Source: Actinophytocola sp035995025
GTDB taxonomy: Bacteria > Actinomycetota > Actinomycetes > Mycobacteriales > Pseudonocardiaceae
Assembly: GCA_035995025.1 (NCBI GenBank)
Contig: DASYKY010000113.1
Coordinates: 23,463 to 87,462, forward strand
Length of the DNA stretch: 64,000 bases
Reading direction: 5' to 3'
Part shown: piece by piece, positions 17,002 to 25,792 of the stretch
Numbering within the stretch: the first letter of the stretch is position 1
Layout of the letters: each line of letters starts with the position of its first letter
The notes under the pieces: generated by a model
Database searches by the model: none
What the model saw: the letters and a program-made list of their open reading frames with translations, nothing else
What the model was told of the DNA's origin: nothing
Program-made: the position numbers and the translations under genes

Positions 17002-17202
17002 CGAAGCTCCCCTTCTCGAAGCCGAGCGCACTGGACCGTACTCCGTCATTGAGCAGCGGTTATGCCGGCGACTCCTCTGGGTGACCTCGTCATCTGCGCA
17101 GCAACGGACCTACTCGCCGGCCCGTCTTCTTCAGCCGGCACACAATACGGAAATCGTCCGCGCGTCCAATTCCGTTTCTCAGACCTGCCGATTCCGCGGC
17201 TG

Positions 17203-18099
17203 TTAGCGGTCGCGCTCCTTGGCGAGGAAGCGCTCGAGCTCGGCCCCCAGCTCGTCCGCGCTCGGTAGCGCCTCGCCTTCCGAGACGAGCAGATTCTCCG
17301 ATGCCTCGGTGAACGCGTCGTACTGTCGTTCCAGTTCCTCGACCACCTGCGCGGCCTCCGTCGACTCGGCCACCTGGCGGTCGATCTCGGCGGTGGTCCG
17401 CTCCGCGGACTCGTGCAGACCGTCCGTCTGGATCACCAGGCCCGTCGACTTCGTCAGCCCCTCGAGCAGCACGAGCGCGGCGGCCGGGTAGGTGGCTTGC
17501 GCGAGGTAGTGCGGCACGTAGGCGGCGAAGCCCATGGCGTCGTGACCGGCTTCGCCGAGGCGCAGCTCCAGCAGCGCCGACAGGTGGCCCGGCACCTGCA
17601 CCCGGTTGAACGGCGACTTGTCCGTGACCAGCTCGGGCCTGGTGGCGTGGGAGATCACCGACAGCTTGCGAGTGTGCGGGACGCCCATCGGGATGCCGTG
17701 GAAGCTGACGGTGAGCCGCACTCCCCACCGCTCGACCAGGCCGCGCACGGCCGCGACGACCGCCTCCCACCGCCGGTCCGGCTCCGGTCCGGTCATCAGC
17801 AGGAACGGAGCGCCGTTCGTGTCCTGCAGCAGGTGAACGACCAGCTCGGGCGCGTCGTAGGTTTCCCAGCGGTCGGTGGCAAAGGTCATCGTGGGACGTC
17901 GCGCTCGGTAGTCGAGCAGGTCGTCGACGTCGAACCGCGCAACCACCCGGTGCTCGTTGGTCTCCAGCAGGTGGTCGACCAGCGTCGAACCGGCGGAACC
18001 GGCATCCATGAAGCCGTCGAAGTGGTGCAGCAGCACCGCTCCGGCCAGATCAGGAACGTCGGAGTCGACCTCGAACAGTCCCTCCGGGTCCAACGCCAC
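17203..18099 (-). CDS. PAC2 family protein
   Basis: 298-residue PAC2 (proteasome assembly chaperone 2-like) protein. Recognisable parts: LAGAVLLHHFDGFMDAGSA at the N-terminus, LLMTGPEPDRRWEAVVAAV, and SFHGIPMGVPHTR with ISHATRP, then GFAAYVPHYLAQATYPAAA. The C-terminus (about 235-298) is a charged helical region (IDRQVAESTEAAQVVEELE). Start GTG (VALDPEGLF) has GGGAGG 6 bp upstream. Actinobacterial PAC2 proteins occur widely near proteasome or housekeeping genes; molecular role unknown. Cytoplasmic. Divergent from the degraded gene at 18.2 kb. Confidence 0.9.
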   Translation of the reverse strand: MALDPEGLFEVDSDVPDLAGAVLLHHFDGFMDAGSAGSTLVDHLLETNEHRVVARFDVDDLLDYRARRPTMTFATDRWETYDAPELVVHLLQDTNGAPFLLMTGPEPDRRWEAVVAAVRGLVERWGVRLTVSFHGIPMGVPHTRKLSVISHATRPELVTDKSPFNRVQVPGHLSALLELRLGEAGHDAMGFAAYVPHYLAQATYPAAALVLLEGLTKSTGLVIQTDGLHESAERTTAEIDRQVAESTEAAQVVEELERQYDAFTEASENLLVSEGEALPSADELGAELERFLAKERDR

Positions 18100-18229
18100 C
18101 GCATACCTCCCAATGTGATGCCTACACCACCCCATTGAACCAACGTTGGACTGCCATCGAGCATTCCTGGCCGGATTATCTGAGATTTTTGCGTTATGCC
18201 GAGCGCGTCGGCGACCGAGCGGGCCAGGC

Positions 18230-18741
18230 AGTGCGCGGCTGTGCGGCGGGTACGGCCGCCGAGCTGACGCCGCACTGGGAACTGGTGGCCGTGAGCGGTT
18301 CGATCACCGCGGCCGTGCGCGCGCCAACCGATCTCACCGAGGTCGAGTCGCCGACACCGACCGTGCCTGGTTCCTGCTGGCGATGTGGATCTCCACCGGT
18401 CTCGGCGCCGACTGTCGGATGCTGGAAGCCGGACCGGACGCTCATCGTCGACCTGATCGCCTGCTGCTCACGCCTGCACACGCTCACCGGCGGCGCACCA
18501 CCGGCGTTCGAGCTGCGGCACTTCGACTCCGTGTGGGTGGAGACGGGAAAGGTGATGACCGACGACGGCCGGATCTACCGCGAAGGGCAGTACAGGAGTA
18601 CGACTCGGGCACGCCGCTGCCGGCCGGCGAGGCGGGGCGGCGCTGATGGCCGAGGCGGTGCGGCACTTCCGCAGGCTCAACTCCGCCGAAGTGCGGTCGC
18701 TGGAACTGATCTGGGACGGCATCGGCGACTGGCGGGCGTAG
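18230..18741 (+). pseudogene. multiply frameshifted remnant of an unknown protein
   Basis: Coding character is present but scattered over all three frames. In order: TPHWELVAVSGSITAAVRAP (frame 1), RAWFLLAMWISTGLGADC (frame 2), IVDLIACCSRLHTLTGGAPP and ELRHFDSVWVETGKVMTDDG (frame 1), YDSGTPLPAGEAG (frame 2), LMAEAVRHFRRLNSAEVRSL to GIGDWRA and TAG (frame 3). Frame changes fall near 18.36, 18.44, 18.59 and 18.64 kb. The pieces join into one plausible ~165-residue globular protein, so I read this as a decayed gene. The family is not recognised. Confidence 0.6.
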
Positions 18742-18760
18742 CCGGGGCATCAACGAAAAA

Positions 18761-18792
18761 GGCCCGCCGCCGTTGCATCACGGCCGCGGGCC
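18761..18792. terminator. hairpin terminator, T-tract on minus strand
   Basis: GGCCCGCCGCCGT (18761-18773) pairs with ACGGCCGCGGGCC (18780-18792), one mismatch, 6-nt loop. AAAAA precedes it, i.e. a T-run follows it on the minus strand; CTCTTACCTTT follows on the plus strand. It sits 20 bp after the stop of the degraded gene, so it may be bidirectional. Confidence 0.65.
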
Positions 18793-18950
18793 ACTCTTAC
18801 CTTTCCGTTGTGGGTCAGGCAGGCCTCGCGGTCAGCGGAGCCACCAGCAGCGCCGCACAGAGTGCAACTCCGCCGACGAGCCGGACCCGGTAGCGCTGGC
18901 AGGGGAGCGAAGATCGTCTTCGCGGTAGGTGCGGCGTTACGCTGAGGTAC

Positions 18951-20246
18951 ATGTACCGGCCGGGGTGGTGGAATTTCCTGCTGGGTCTGCGACCGGTGCA
19001 GCGCCTGCTGACGCAGGAGGTCAGCGAGGCCGTGGACCGGGCGTTCGAGCGGTCCACGGAGGGCCAACGCGCGAAGCGGCTCGCGGCCGACCGGCGCGAG
19101 GCCGCCCTCGAGCGGGAGGCCGCCAAGCTGCGGCAGGACATCTCCGTCCTCGCGGGCCGTGTGGTCGAGTCGGAAGGCCGCATGGCCGAGGTGGCGCGCC
19201 GGGCGATCGAGTTGGAGGGCCGCGTCGACTCGCTCCGTGCGGCGAACAAGCGCCTCGAAACGGAGAACGTCGAACTGGCTCGGCGAGGCGAGATCCTCCG
19301 CAAGCGAGCGACCACCGAGGACGACCGCCGATGGGCCGATCTTCTGCGCGCGGAGAACGTCCCGGTCCGTCCGCGCTCCGGCCGTTCCGACTCCCGTGCC
19401 GGGTGCGACGTGTTCGCCTGCCTGGACTGCGGATCGATGCTGATCCTGGAAACCCCGGCCGCGGACGAGCCGAGGTGGCGCCGCCCAGCCGGCAAGGGCT
19501 GCCACACCTGCGCCGACCTCCCGTGCTCGCGGCCGCCCGAGCGGTCCGTCGCGGAACCACCCGCGGTGGTCGAAACGGATCTCCCCGTGCCGGGCACACG
19601 CCAGGAACGCGAGGACATCGCCGCGGAACTGGTGGCGGGTCTGGCGAAGAACTCCCCGGTCGAGGTAGCCGCCGACGCGTATGCCAAGAAGGCGGCCGAG
19701 CTCACCCGCGAGGTACTGGAGCGAATCTCGCCGACGGAGTCCTCGAGCCTGGATGTCCTGGCCGCCGGACTGGACAAGGTCTCGGACACGGTCGGGTCGG
19801 GTATCGCGTGGTGCGCAACGGAGCTGCTGGGAATGCCGGAGTTCCTCGGCAAGGTCCTGGGCCACGTCGTGGCGGAGCTGGTGACCGACCCCCTGCACCT
19901 GAAGGAAATCGCCCGGGCCGTCCGCGTGGTCGACACTGTCGCGTGTGCCCTGGAGGGCGACCTGAGCAGGTGCGCGAGCCTCCGCCACCTGGCGGTCATG
20001 GACCTGGGGCAGACAGAGTTGGCAGACCTGTTGAAGGATGTCGCCAAGGATCCAGAGGTGGCCAAGATACTGGACGAGATCACCAAGGACGTCGCCGACG
20101 TCGAACTGGCCGAACGCCTGCGAGAGTCCCTGTCCAAGGCGATAGAGCTGCACGAACCGGCCGAACTGGCCAAAGCCCTCGAGGAACCGGCCACGATCGA
20201 GAGACCGGACCAATGGTTCCGACCCGGACGCATATTCGGCTTCTAG
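18951..20246 (+). CDS. coiled-coil protein with putative Cys zinc site, unknown
   Basis: 431-residue protein, family not recognised. Residues about 20-125 are a long charged coiled coil (REAALEREAAKLRQDI, RRAIELEGRVDSLRAANKRL). The middle (about 145-185) holds ACLDCGSMLIL and KGCHTCADLPC, a four- to five-Cys cluster that could bind zinc. The C-terminal part (about 210-430) is helical, with AELVAGLAKN and the weak repeat pattern ADLLKDVAKDPEVAKILDEI. No signal peptide or membrane span. ATG has GAGG 6 bp upstream. A terminator-like hairpin lies 160 bp before it. It may be a scaffold; isolated from any operon. Confidence 0.7.
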   Translation: MYRPGWWNFLLGLRPVQRLLTQEVSEAVDRAFERSTEGQRAKRLAADRREAALEREAAKLRQDISVLAGRVVESEGRMAEVARRAIELEGRVDSLRAANKRLETENVELARRGEILRKRATTEDDRRWADLLRAENVPVRPRSGRSDSRAGCDVFACLDCGSMLILETPAADEPRWRRPAGKGCHTCADLPCSRPPERSVAEPPAVVETDLPVPGTRQEREDIAAELVAGLAKNSPVEVAADAYAKKAAELTREVLERISPTESSSLDVLAAGLDKVSDTVGSGIAWCATELLGMPEFLGKVLGHVVAELVTDPLHLKEIARAVRVVDTVACALEGDLSRCASLRHLAVMDLGQTELADLLKDVAKDPEVAKILDEITKDVADVELAERLRESLSKAIELHEPAELAKALEEPATIERPDQWFRPGRIFGF

Positions 20247-20328
20247 GCTCGACGACAGGGGACAGGTCCCTGACCGACGCGGACGATCCAGCTGTCCGGT
20301 GTAGACGGTCATCGTCGGGGAGCGGTGA

Positions 20329-20520
20329 GTGGCGCGGCGGTCGACGGCGCGGTTGGTGCTCGACTTCAACCGCGCGACGAACCTGCCCTGCGCCTTCACC
20401 GACTTCGCCACCTGCCCGCTGCCGCCGGACGGCAACCACCTGCCGTTCGCCGTGACGGCCGGCGAGCTGCTGCCCCACGAGCGCCGCCGGGACGCGCCCA
20501 CTCCGCGGCGCGAGTCGTGA
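20329..20520 (+). pseudogene. C-terminal fragment of a DUF1684 protein
   Basis: The 63 codons from GTG 20329 contain LVLDFNRATNLPCAFTDFAT and CPLPPDGNHLPFAVTAGE, which is the conserved C-terminal end of DUF1684 proteins. The ~150 residues that should precede it are absent: upstream sequence in all frames has no resemblance. The stop overlaps the GTG of the next broken gene. A gene fragment left by deletion is the simplest reading. Confidence 0.7.
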
Positions 20521-21217
20521 CCCGCACCGTCGGACGGACTTCGGTGTCCGTATTGGACAATCCGGTGTGGACGGCGCTGGCGGGCCCGCACGCCTGGCTG
20601 GCGGAACGGCTGGGCCAGGCAGTGCGCTATCCCGCCGATGTGGCCCCCTTCTTCGCCATCCCCGAGCGGCCGGGTCCCGACGCGTGGGCGGACCTGGACA
20701 CGCTCGCGGGCCCCGAGGCAGTGGTGGTCGTCGTCGGCGGGACGTCCACGCCACCGGGATGGGACGCGATCGAGGAGGTCGCCGGCGTACAGCTCGTCGA
20801 CGCCGGTGTGGCCGCCGCGCCCGCGCCGAGGCGGTACGGCTGACCGCGGCCGACGTGCCGGAGACGCTGGCGCTGGTCGAGCGCACCCGGCCCGGTCCGT
20901 TGCTGCCGTGGACGATCGAGCTCGGTACCTACCTCGGCATCCGCCGCGACGGCGCGCTCGTCGCGATGGCCGGCGAGCGGCTGAGACCCGTGGGGTGGAC
21001 TGAGATCAGCGCGGTCTGCACGGACCCGTCGTATCGCGGCCAGGGCCTGGCCACGACGCTGGTGCTGGCGCTCGTCGCGGGGATCCGAGCCCGGGGTGAG
21101 CACGCGTTCATGCACGCGGCCGCCACGAACACCGTGGCGATCCGGCTGTACGAGTCGCTGGGCTTCGAGATCAGGACGCGCCCGACCTTCATGGCCGTGC
21201 GCGTCCCGGCCTGCTGA
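20517..21217 (+). pseudogene. GNAT N-acetyltransferase with internal frameshift
   Basis: The 5' part from GTG 20517 (NPVWTALAGPHAWLAERLG, FFAIPERPGPDAWADLDTL) stays open to 20843. The GNAT core continues in the next frame from about 20826: EAVRLTAADVPETLALVE, GWTEISAVCTDPSYRGQGL (acetyl-CoA loop RGQGLA) and NTVAIRLYESLGFEI. Restoring one base near 20826 (CGCGCCGAGG) would rejoin both parts into a ~233-residue FR47-like acetyltransferase. The single lesion could be a sequencing error, but neighbouring genes are also damaged. It overlaps the following start by 1 nt. Confidence 0.75.
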
Positions 21218-22110
21218 TGCCGCCGCTGGGGAAGCCGTTGCGCCGGCTGGGTTTTCTGACCATCGGACTGTTCGATGAGGACGATCCGCGTCGTGGGCAC
21301 GAGTCGACCCTGGAGATCATCCAGCTCGGTGAGCGGCTGGGCTTCGACAGCGCGTGGGTCCGCCACCGCCACCTTCAGTACGGCATCTCCTCGCCGGTCG
21401 CCGTCCTCGCGGCGGCGTCGCAGCGCACCAGCCGCATCGAGCTGGGCACCGCCGTCATCCCGCTGGGCTGGGAGAACCCGCTGCGCCTCGCCGAGGACCT
21501 GGCCACGGTCGACATCCTCTCCGGCGGCCGGCTCAACCCCGGCGTCAGCGTCGGCCCGCCGATGCGGTGGGACCACGTCAAGAGCGCGCTGTACCCCGGC
21601 ACCGGCGACGTCGAGGACTTCAGCCACGATCGGGTCCGGCGCCTGCTGGACCTCGTGCGCGGCGAGCCCGCGACCGACGGCACCGCGAGCCTGCGGTCGG
21701 CACAGCTGTCACACGTCCGGGCCTTCCGCGCGCACCACCCCGACGGCGACCGGGCTCGCGTCTCCCAGGGGCTCGTCGTCATCCCCACCGACAGCGCGAC
21801 GCCGGGGCAGCGCGCGAGGTACGAGGAGTACGCGCGTTCGCGGCTGCCGCGTACCGCCTCGCCGCAGGGACCGGCCCGCATGATGTTCGCGCCCGACCTC
21901 GTCGGCACCTCCGCGGACATCGCCGAGCGCCTCCACGACCTCGGCCCGTTCCGGGAGATCGACGAGGTCGCGTTCGCGCTGCCGTTCACCTTCGCCCACG
22001 ACGACTACGTCCAGATCCTCACCGACATCGCCACCAAGCTCGGCCCGGCACTCGGCTGGCAATGGGCCCGGACCGCCGGCACCCACACTCCGCCCGCGTC
22101 TGGTGCATGA
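21217..22110 (+). CDS. LLM-class flavin-dependent oxidoreductase, probably internally deleted
   Basis: 297-residue luciferase-like monooxygenase. N-terminal TIM-barrel motifs are clear (ERLGFDSAWVRHRHLQYG, SQRTSRIELGTAVIPLGW, ILSGGRLNPGVSVGPP), as is the C-terminal SQGLVVIPTDSATPGQRA and AFALPFTFAHDDYVQIL. It is about 40 residues shorter than usual for this subfamily. Two joins look like in-frame deletions: GEPATD directly to GTASLRSAQ, and SLRSAQ directly to LSHVRAFRAHH; both normally have ~20 residues in between, carrying part of the flavin site. So it may encode an inactive protein. Start overlaps the GNAT remnant by 1 nt. Confidence 0.7.
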   Translation: MPPLGKPLRRLGFLTIGLFDEDDPRRGHESTLEIIQLGERLGFDSAWVRHRHLQYGISSPVAVLAAASQRTSRIELGTAVIPLGWENPLRLAEDLATVDILSGGRLNPGVSVGPPMRWDHVKSALYPGTGDVEDFSHDRVRRLLDLVRGEPATDGTASLRSAQLSHVRAFRAHHPDGDRARVSQGLVVIPTDSATPGQRARYEEYARSRLPRTASPQGPARMMFAPDLVGTSADIAERLHDLGPFREIDEVAFALPFTFAHDDYVQILTDIATKLGPALGWQWARTAGTHTPPASGA

Positions 22111-22166
22111 CCTCGCCATGCACGCTACGACGCGGGCACGCTCGCCGCCGACGCCTCATGAACCTG

Positions 22167-22430
22167 TCAGAACGAGGTCCGGTTGTACTTCGCGAGGATG
22201 GTGCGGATCTTGTCGTCGTCGCGGTCGGCGGCGGGTACGAGGACCTCGGTGACGACGTCGGTGAGCTCGGCGAGCCGCTGGTGCAGCTGGCGGCTCTCCT
22301 GCATCTCGCGCTCCAGCGTGGTGACCCGGTCGAGCAGCCGCTGGACCTCTTTGTCCACACCGGTCGCCCGGGCCAGTCGCCTGGCGGCGTTGCGGCCTCC
22401 CGTGCGCAGCCGCGCTTTCAGTGCTTCCAT
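22167..22430 (-). CDS. small coiled-coil protein downstream of LicD-methyltransferase
   Basis: 87-residue protein from ATG (MEALKARLRTGGRNAARRLA), overlapping the end of the preceding gene by 13 nt. The first 25 residues are basic and amphipathic; residues about 28-60 (KEVQRLLDRVTTLEREMQES) form a coiled coil; the tail ends LAKYNRTSF. An in-frame ATG 6 codons earlier is also possible; neither has a strong ribosome site, in line with coupling to the upstream gene. Function unknown; it may be a membrane- or partner-binding subunit of the same pathway. Confidence 0.65.
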   Translation of the reverse strand: MEALKARLRTGGRNAARRLARATGVDKEVQRLLDRVTTLEREMQESRQLHQRLAELTDVVTEVLVPAADRDDDKIRTILAKYNRTSF

Positions 22431-24010
22431 GTCGCTACCAGCCTGCATACGTGGGGGTCCTCGTTCTTGTAGACGGCGAGGCCGTGGCCGGTCTCGCTGT
22501 GCTCGATCCGTCCGTCGCCTGCCTCGATCTCCGCGACCACCGCGTCGGGATCGAGGTACTTGCGGAAGTGCTCGCCGAACTCGTGCTCGGCGTCGGCATC
22601 GAGGCCGGTGCGGAACTCCAGGTAGAACTTCCCGCCACGGCGCAGGCACATGTTGGCGAGGCGCCACAGGTTGTGCCGGCCGGAGTCCTCGAGCGCGTGG
22701 ACGAGGAAGCGTGCGTAGAGGATCGGTGCACGGTCGCGGTGTGCGAGCTCGCCTCCCGTCGCGAGCACCTGGCGGACGTCGTAGAGGTTGAACGTCCGGA
22801 ACTGTGCGGGCAGGTCGTCCTCGCGTGCGATGTTGCCGGCCCGCTCCGTGGCGGCCGGGATGTAGTCCAGCCCCAGCACGTCGTGGCCCTGGCGGGCGAA
22901 CCACAGCGAGTCGCGCCCGGTGCCCGAGCCGATGTCCACGATGGCGGTGTCCACCGGCTCCCGCTCGTGCACCCAGCGGGCGAACGGCGACGGCTCGGCG
23001 GACACCCGGGTGCTGGAGCGTCCGAAGTAGAACGGCCACCAGTGCTGGCGGTTGCTGTTGTTGCCGCGCAGCCAGCCGTCCAGCCGCCGCTTGACCTGGC
23101 GGGGCGTCTCGAACTTGAAGGACGGGTCGGGGATGCGCCATTGCGGCCCGTAGGTGATCTCCAGCAGTGCCTCGGGATCGGCCGGCGCGGTGATCTTGCG
23201 ACCGTGCAGCACGACCTCGCCGAGCGGCAGGATGATCTCCTCGCGGAAGTCGGCCGAGGACACCTCGGGCATCAGATAGAAGGTGTCCTCGACGACGAAC
23301 CCGGCGAACACGTCGATGGCCCGGCCGCCTTCCGGGTCGGGCACGATGACCTTGAAGTCGGCGGCGGAGAATCGCCAGGTCCAGTAGCCGGCCTCGATCA
23401 TGACGCGCTCGAGCGCGAACGACTCGCGGGCCACGTCGACCGGGCTGCGGTGTTTGCTGAGATAGGCGACGTCGGCGTCGGAGTCGTGCGGGATGAACGT
23501 CCCGTCGCGGACTGCGCCGAGCAGCGCGCCGAAGGCGAGGAACGCGTCGACCCCGGCGTCGGTCAGCCTGGCCAGCACGTCCTCGACGGCGTCGAGCAGC
23601 GTGTCGACGGTGGCCTGGCCGCGCTCGGCGAACCCGCATTGCAGGTCGCCTGACTTGTCGACGATGAGCGGCCGGCCTTGGTCGTCCATGATCTTCACCC
23701 GGGTGCCGGCGTCGTCGAAGGCGTGGTCGCCGTCGAACAGCGTGGTTCCGGAGAACCGTTCACGGACGGTGACATGGCTCGTCCCGCGAAGGTAGGGCCG
23801 CAGGCTCACCGGCCACGGTGCGCGCCGGCGCCCGCCGTCTGGCTCGGTGTCCCGCGCCGAGTGGAACGACCAGATCCACCGGCCGTCGAAGAGCACGTCG
23901 ATGACGGTCGGCTCCGCGCCGTCGACGACGATCCCGTCCCGGCGAACGGCGGCTTGGCCAGGGGCGATCCCCACGCGTGATGAGCCATGGCGGCTGTCGG
24001 TTCCAGGCAT
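22418..24010 (-). CDS. LicD-type nucleotidyl/phosphotransferase fused to SAM methyltransferase
   Basis: 530-residue two-domain enzyme. Residues about 130-330 are LicD-like: AFGALLGAVRDGTFIPHDSD with D-x-D metal ligands (DSDAD) and AIDVFAGFVVEDTFYLMPEV; LicD proteins attach phosphocholine or other phospho-groups to glycans. Residues about 345-530 are a class I methyltransferase with motif I VDIGSGTGRDSLWF and LGLDYIPAATERA. A ~120-residue N-terminal beta-rich domain precedes them. ATG has AAGG upstream. It lies between a lone condensation-domain gene and a small coiled-coil gene on the same strand, suggesting a cell-surface or natural-product modification locus. Cytoplasmic. Confidence 0.8.
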   Translation of the reverse strand: MPGTDSRHGSSRVGIAPGQAAVRRDGIVVDGAEPTVIDVLFDGRWIWSFHSARDTEPDGGRRRAPWPVSLRPYLRGTSHVTVRERFSGTTLFDGDHAFDDAGTRVKIMDDQGRPLIVDKSGDLQCGFAERGQATVDTLLDAVEDVLARLTDAGVDAFLAFGALLGAVRDGTFIPHDSDADVAYLSKHRSPVDVARESFALERVMIEAGYWTWRFSAADFKVIVPDPEGGRAIDVFAGFVVEDTFYLMPEVSSADFREEIILPLGEVVLHGRKITAPADPEALLEITYGPQWRIPDPSFKFETPRQVKRRLDGWLRGNNSNRQHWWPFYFGRSSTRVSAEPSPFARWVHEREPVDTAIVDIGSGTGRDSLWFARQGHDVLGLDYIPAATERAGNIAREDDLPAQFRTFNLYDVRQVLATGGELAHRDRAPILYARFLVHALEDSGRHNLWRLANMCLRRGGKFYLEFRTGLDADAEHEFGEHFRKYLDPDAVVAEIEAGDGRIEHSETGHGLAVYKNEDPHVCRLVATWKH

Positions 24011-24163
24011 GATCGCTGGACCTTAACAGCAGGTGAACATCTCCCGTCAGCCTGTGGACGGCAATGTGGCAAACTTTCCCACGATCTGAAACGGCAGGGC
24101 CGACGCCGCACACGGTGGTGATCACAGGTCGCTCGAGTCGTGGCCGCCTCCCCAGCACACGAG

Positions 24164-25387
24164 TCAGCGCTGTTCGAGCAGAGCCGTGGTTCTCGCCACC
24201 ACTTCCGAAGGGAGCTCGTCATCGGTGAAGGCGTTGTGACGCCACGAAAGCACCCAACGATGGCCGGCCCGGCGGACGGTAAGACGGAACGGCGTGAACG
24301 GGAAGCGTGGCGGCCGGGAGAGCGACGGTCGCACGGGCGAGAGCGAGAACGGGGGCACGACATAGTCGGTCGCGTCGAGGGACCCGTGAAAGTTGACGAA
24401 CGCGTGCGCGCCGAGCTGCTTGTCGACCGAAACCGTCGGCAAGCGCCGCACTGCGGCAAACGCGGCATCCCACGCCGGTTCGCGTGCCTTCACCTCGCCG
24501 AGCTGCCGAGTCACGCCGGCCGGTGAAGGATTGGTGTTCCAGTCGACGAAGTACGGCACGACGCGGGCGATACATCCGATCGCTGACCACCTGGCTCGGC
24601 TGAGCCGGCCGTGGCTGGCCACGTCGATGCGTGTCCGGGTCAGTCCGCAGATGTCCCGCAGGCTTCGGCCGACTGCCGCGATGACGTCGAGATCGGTCAG
24701 GCGGGCGGTGCGGGGGATCGACTCGATCCGCTCGGTCCAGTCCTGCTCGGCTATCAAGTCGCCGCTGAGTCCAGGCACGGCGGACATATCGGTCCAGGGC
24801 CGGCGCAGCCACCAGGCCACTTTCGGGTCCCGAGAAGGCGACCGCCGCGCCGTCGCGATCTCGCCAAGGTATGTGTCGTACCCGTCGTCACCGGAACCGG
24901 CAACGGCGTAGCCGTTGTAAAGGTGCGCGAACTCGCGCCCCACCATCATCACCGACAGCAGATCGGAGACAAAATGAGTGAACGCGAACACCAGATAGCT
25001 GACGGAGGCGATCCGCGCGCAGACCACCCCCCATGTTCGACCCTCGACGATATCGAAATCGCGCGCAAGATCGGCAAGGCCGCCGGTAAGCAATTCTGCC
25101 GCACGGCCGGCAGCTGCCTCCCCGGCGATCTCGTGGATCGCGACCTCGGCCCCGTCACGGTCGGCGGCGTCGACGATCTGCCGACAGTCCTCCGCCTCGC
25201 CGAACTCATTGAGGCGCGCACGCAACGCAGGATGGCGCCGCCGCAGCTCGAAGACGGCTTGCGCCAGACGGCGACGGTTTACCGGCTCATCGACAACCAA
25301 CGTCACCGCGAGAACGTGGGCATTGATGAAAACCGGACCGTAAGTCCCAAACACGGCGTCAAACTGCCCCGGAGTCAGCGGATACAC
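24164..25387 (-). CDS. stand-alone condensation-domain protein
   Basis: 407-residue protein with the fold pattern of NRPS condensation/acyltransferase domains: N-terminal LTPGQFDAVF, the RRHPALRARLNEFG motif, then the active-site segment FAFTHFVSDLLS in which HHxxxDG reads THFVSDL. The second, catalytic His (H138) and the Asp (D142) are kept; the first His is Thr. C-terminal FVNFHGSLDATDYV and WVLSWRHNAFTDDEL follow family order. No adenylation or carrier domain is attached, so like PapA-type enzymes it may acylate a sugar, lipid or peptide presented by a separate protein. Start GTG at 25387; a GGAGG lies 15 bp upstream, somewhat far. Confidence 0.75.
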   Translation of the reverse strand: MYPLTPGQFDAVFGTYGPVFINAHVLAVTLVVDEPVNRRRLAQAVFELRRRHPALRARLNEFGEAEDCRQIVDAADRDGAEVAIHEIAGEAAAGRAAELLTGGLADLARDFDIVEGRTWGVVCARIASVSYLVFAFTHFVSDLLSVMMVGREFAHLYNGYAVAGSGDDGYDTYLGEIATARRSPSRDPKVAWWLRRPWTDMSAVPGLSGDLIAEQDWTERIESIPRTARLTDLDVIAAVGRSLRDICGLTRTRIDVASHGRLSRARWSAIGCIARVVPYFVDWNTNPSPAGVTRQLGEVKAREPAWDAAFAAVRRLPTVSVDKQLGAHAFVNFHGSLDATDYVVPPFSLSPVRPSLSRPPRFPFTPFRLTVRRAGHRWVLSWRHNAFTDDELPSEVVARTTALLEQR

Positions 25388-25604
25388 CGTGGCTATGATG
25401 ATCCTCCGTGATCGGCTGGGCAGGCGCGGACGCCGAGGCTAACACGATCTGCGCCCGCGGCCCGCCGGTTGACGGAAGCGAGGACAAAGTGCGTTGACGG
25501 CATTCGCCGGCCGGGTGACTGGCTACTGTGACATTTCACCTGCCGGTCTGTTGATCTCGCGAGTGGTAGATATAGGAAACTGGGTCCAATCATGGTGAGA
25601 GGTG

Positions 25605-25789
25605 GTCGCGGCAGTGGGGGTGGTCATCGCGTTGGGTTCCTCGGGTGCCTTGACCGCGGCCGTGTCGTGCTTCCGGGCGTGGTTGGCCCGTGGGCCGAGC
25701 GTCGCGTCGCGCTGACCGGCGAGAACATCGACCGAGCGTCCTTGCAGGCGCTCGCCACGGTCATCGGCGGTGGGGCCGGGCGCAGTTGA
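25605..25789 (+). pseudogene. remnant of EACC1 (effector-associated constant component)
   Basis: Two frames together read EVVAAVGVVIALGSSGALTA, VSCFRAWLARGPSV and then, after a frameshift near 25.71 kb, VALTGENIDRASLQALATVI. A membrane helix followed by a short AWL..R beta-strand domain ending in an ALATVI-type helix is the pattern of EACC1, the small conserved partner of caspase/trypsin effectors in NTP-dependent conflict systems. A TGA precedes the hydrophobic stretch, so the N-terminus is also broken. Followed at once by caspase remnants. Confidence 0.55.
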
Positions 25790-25792
25790 TGC

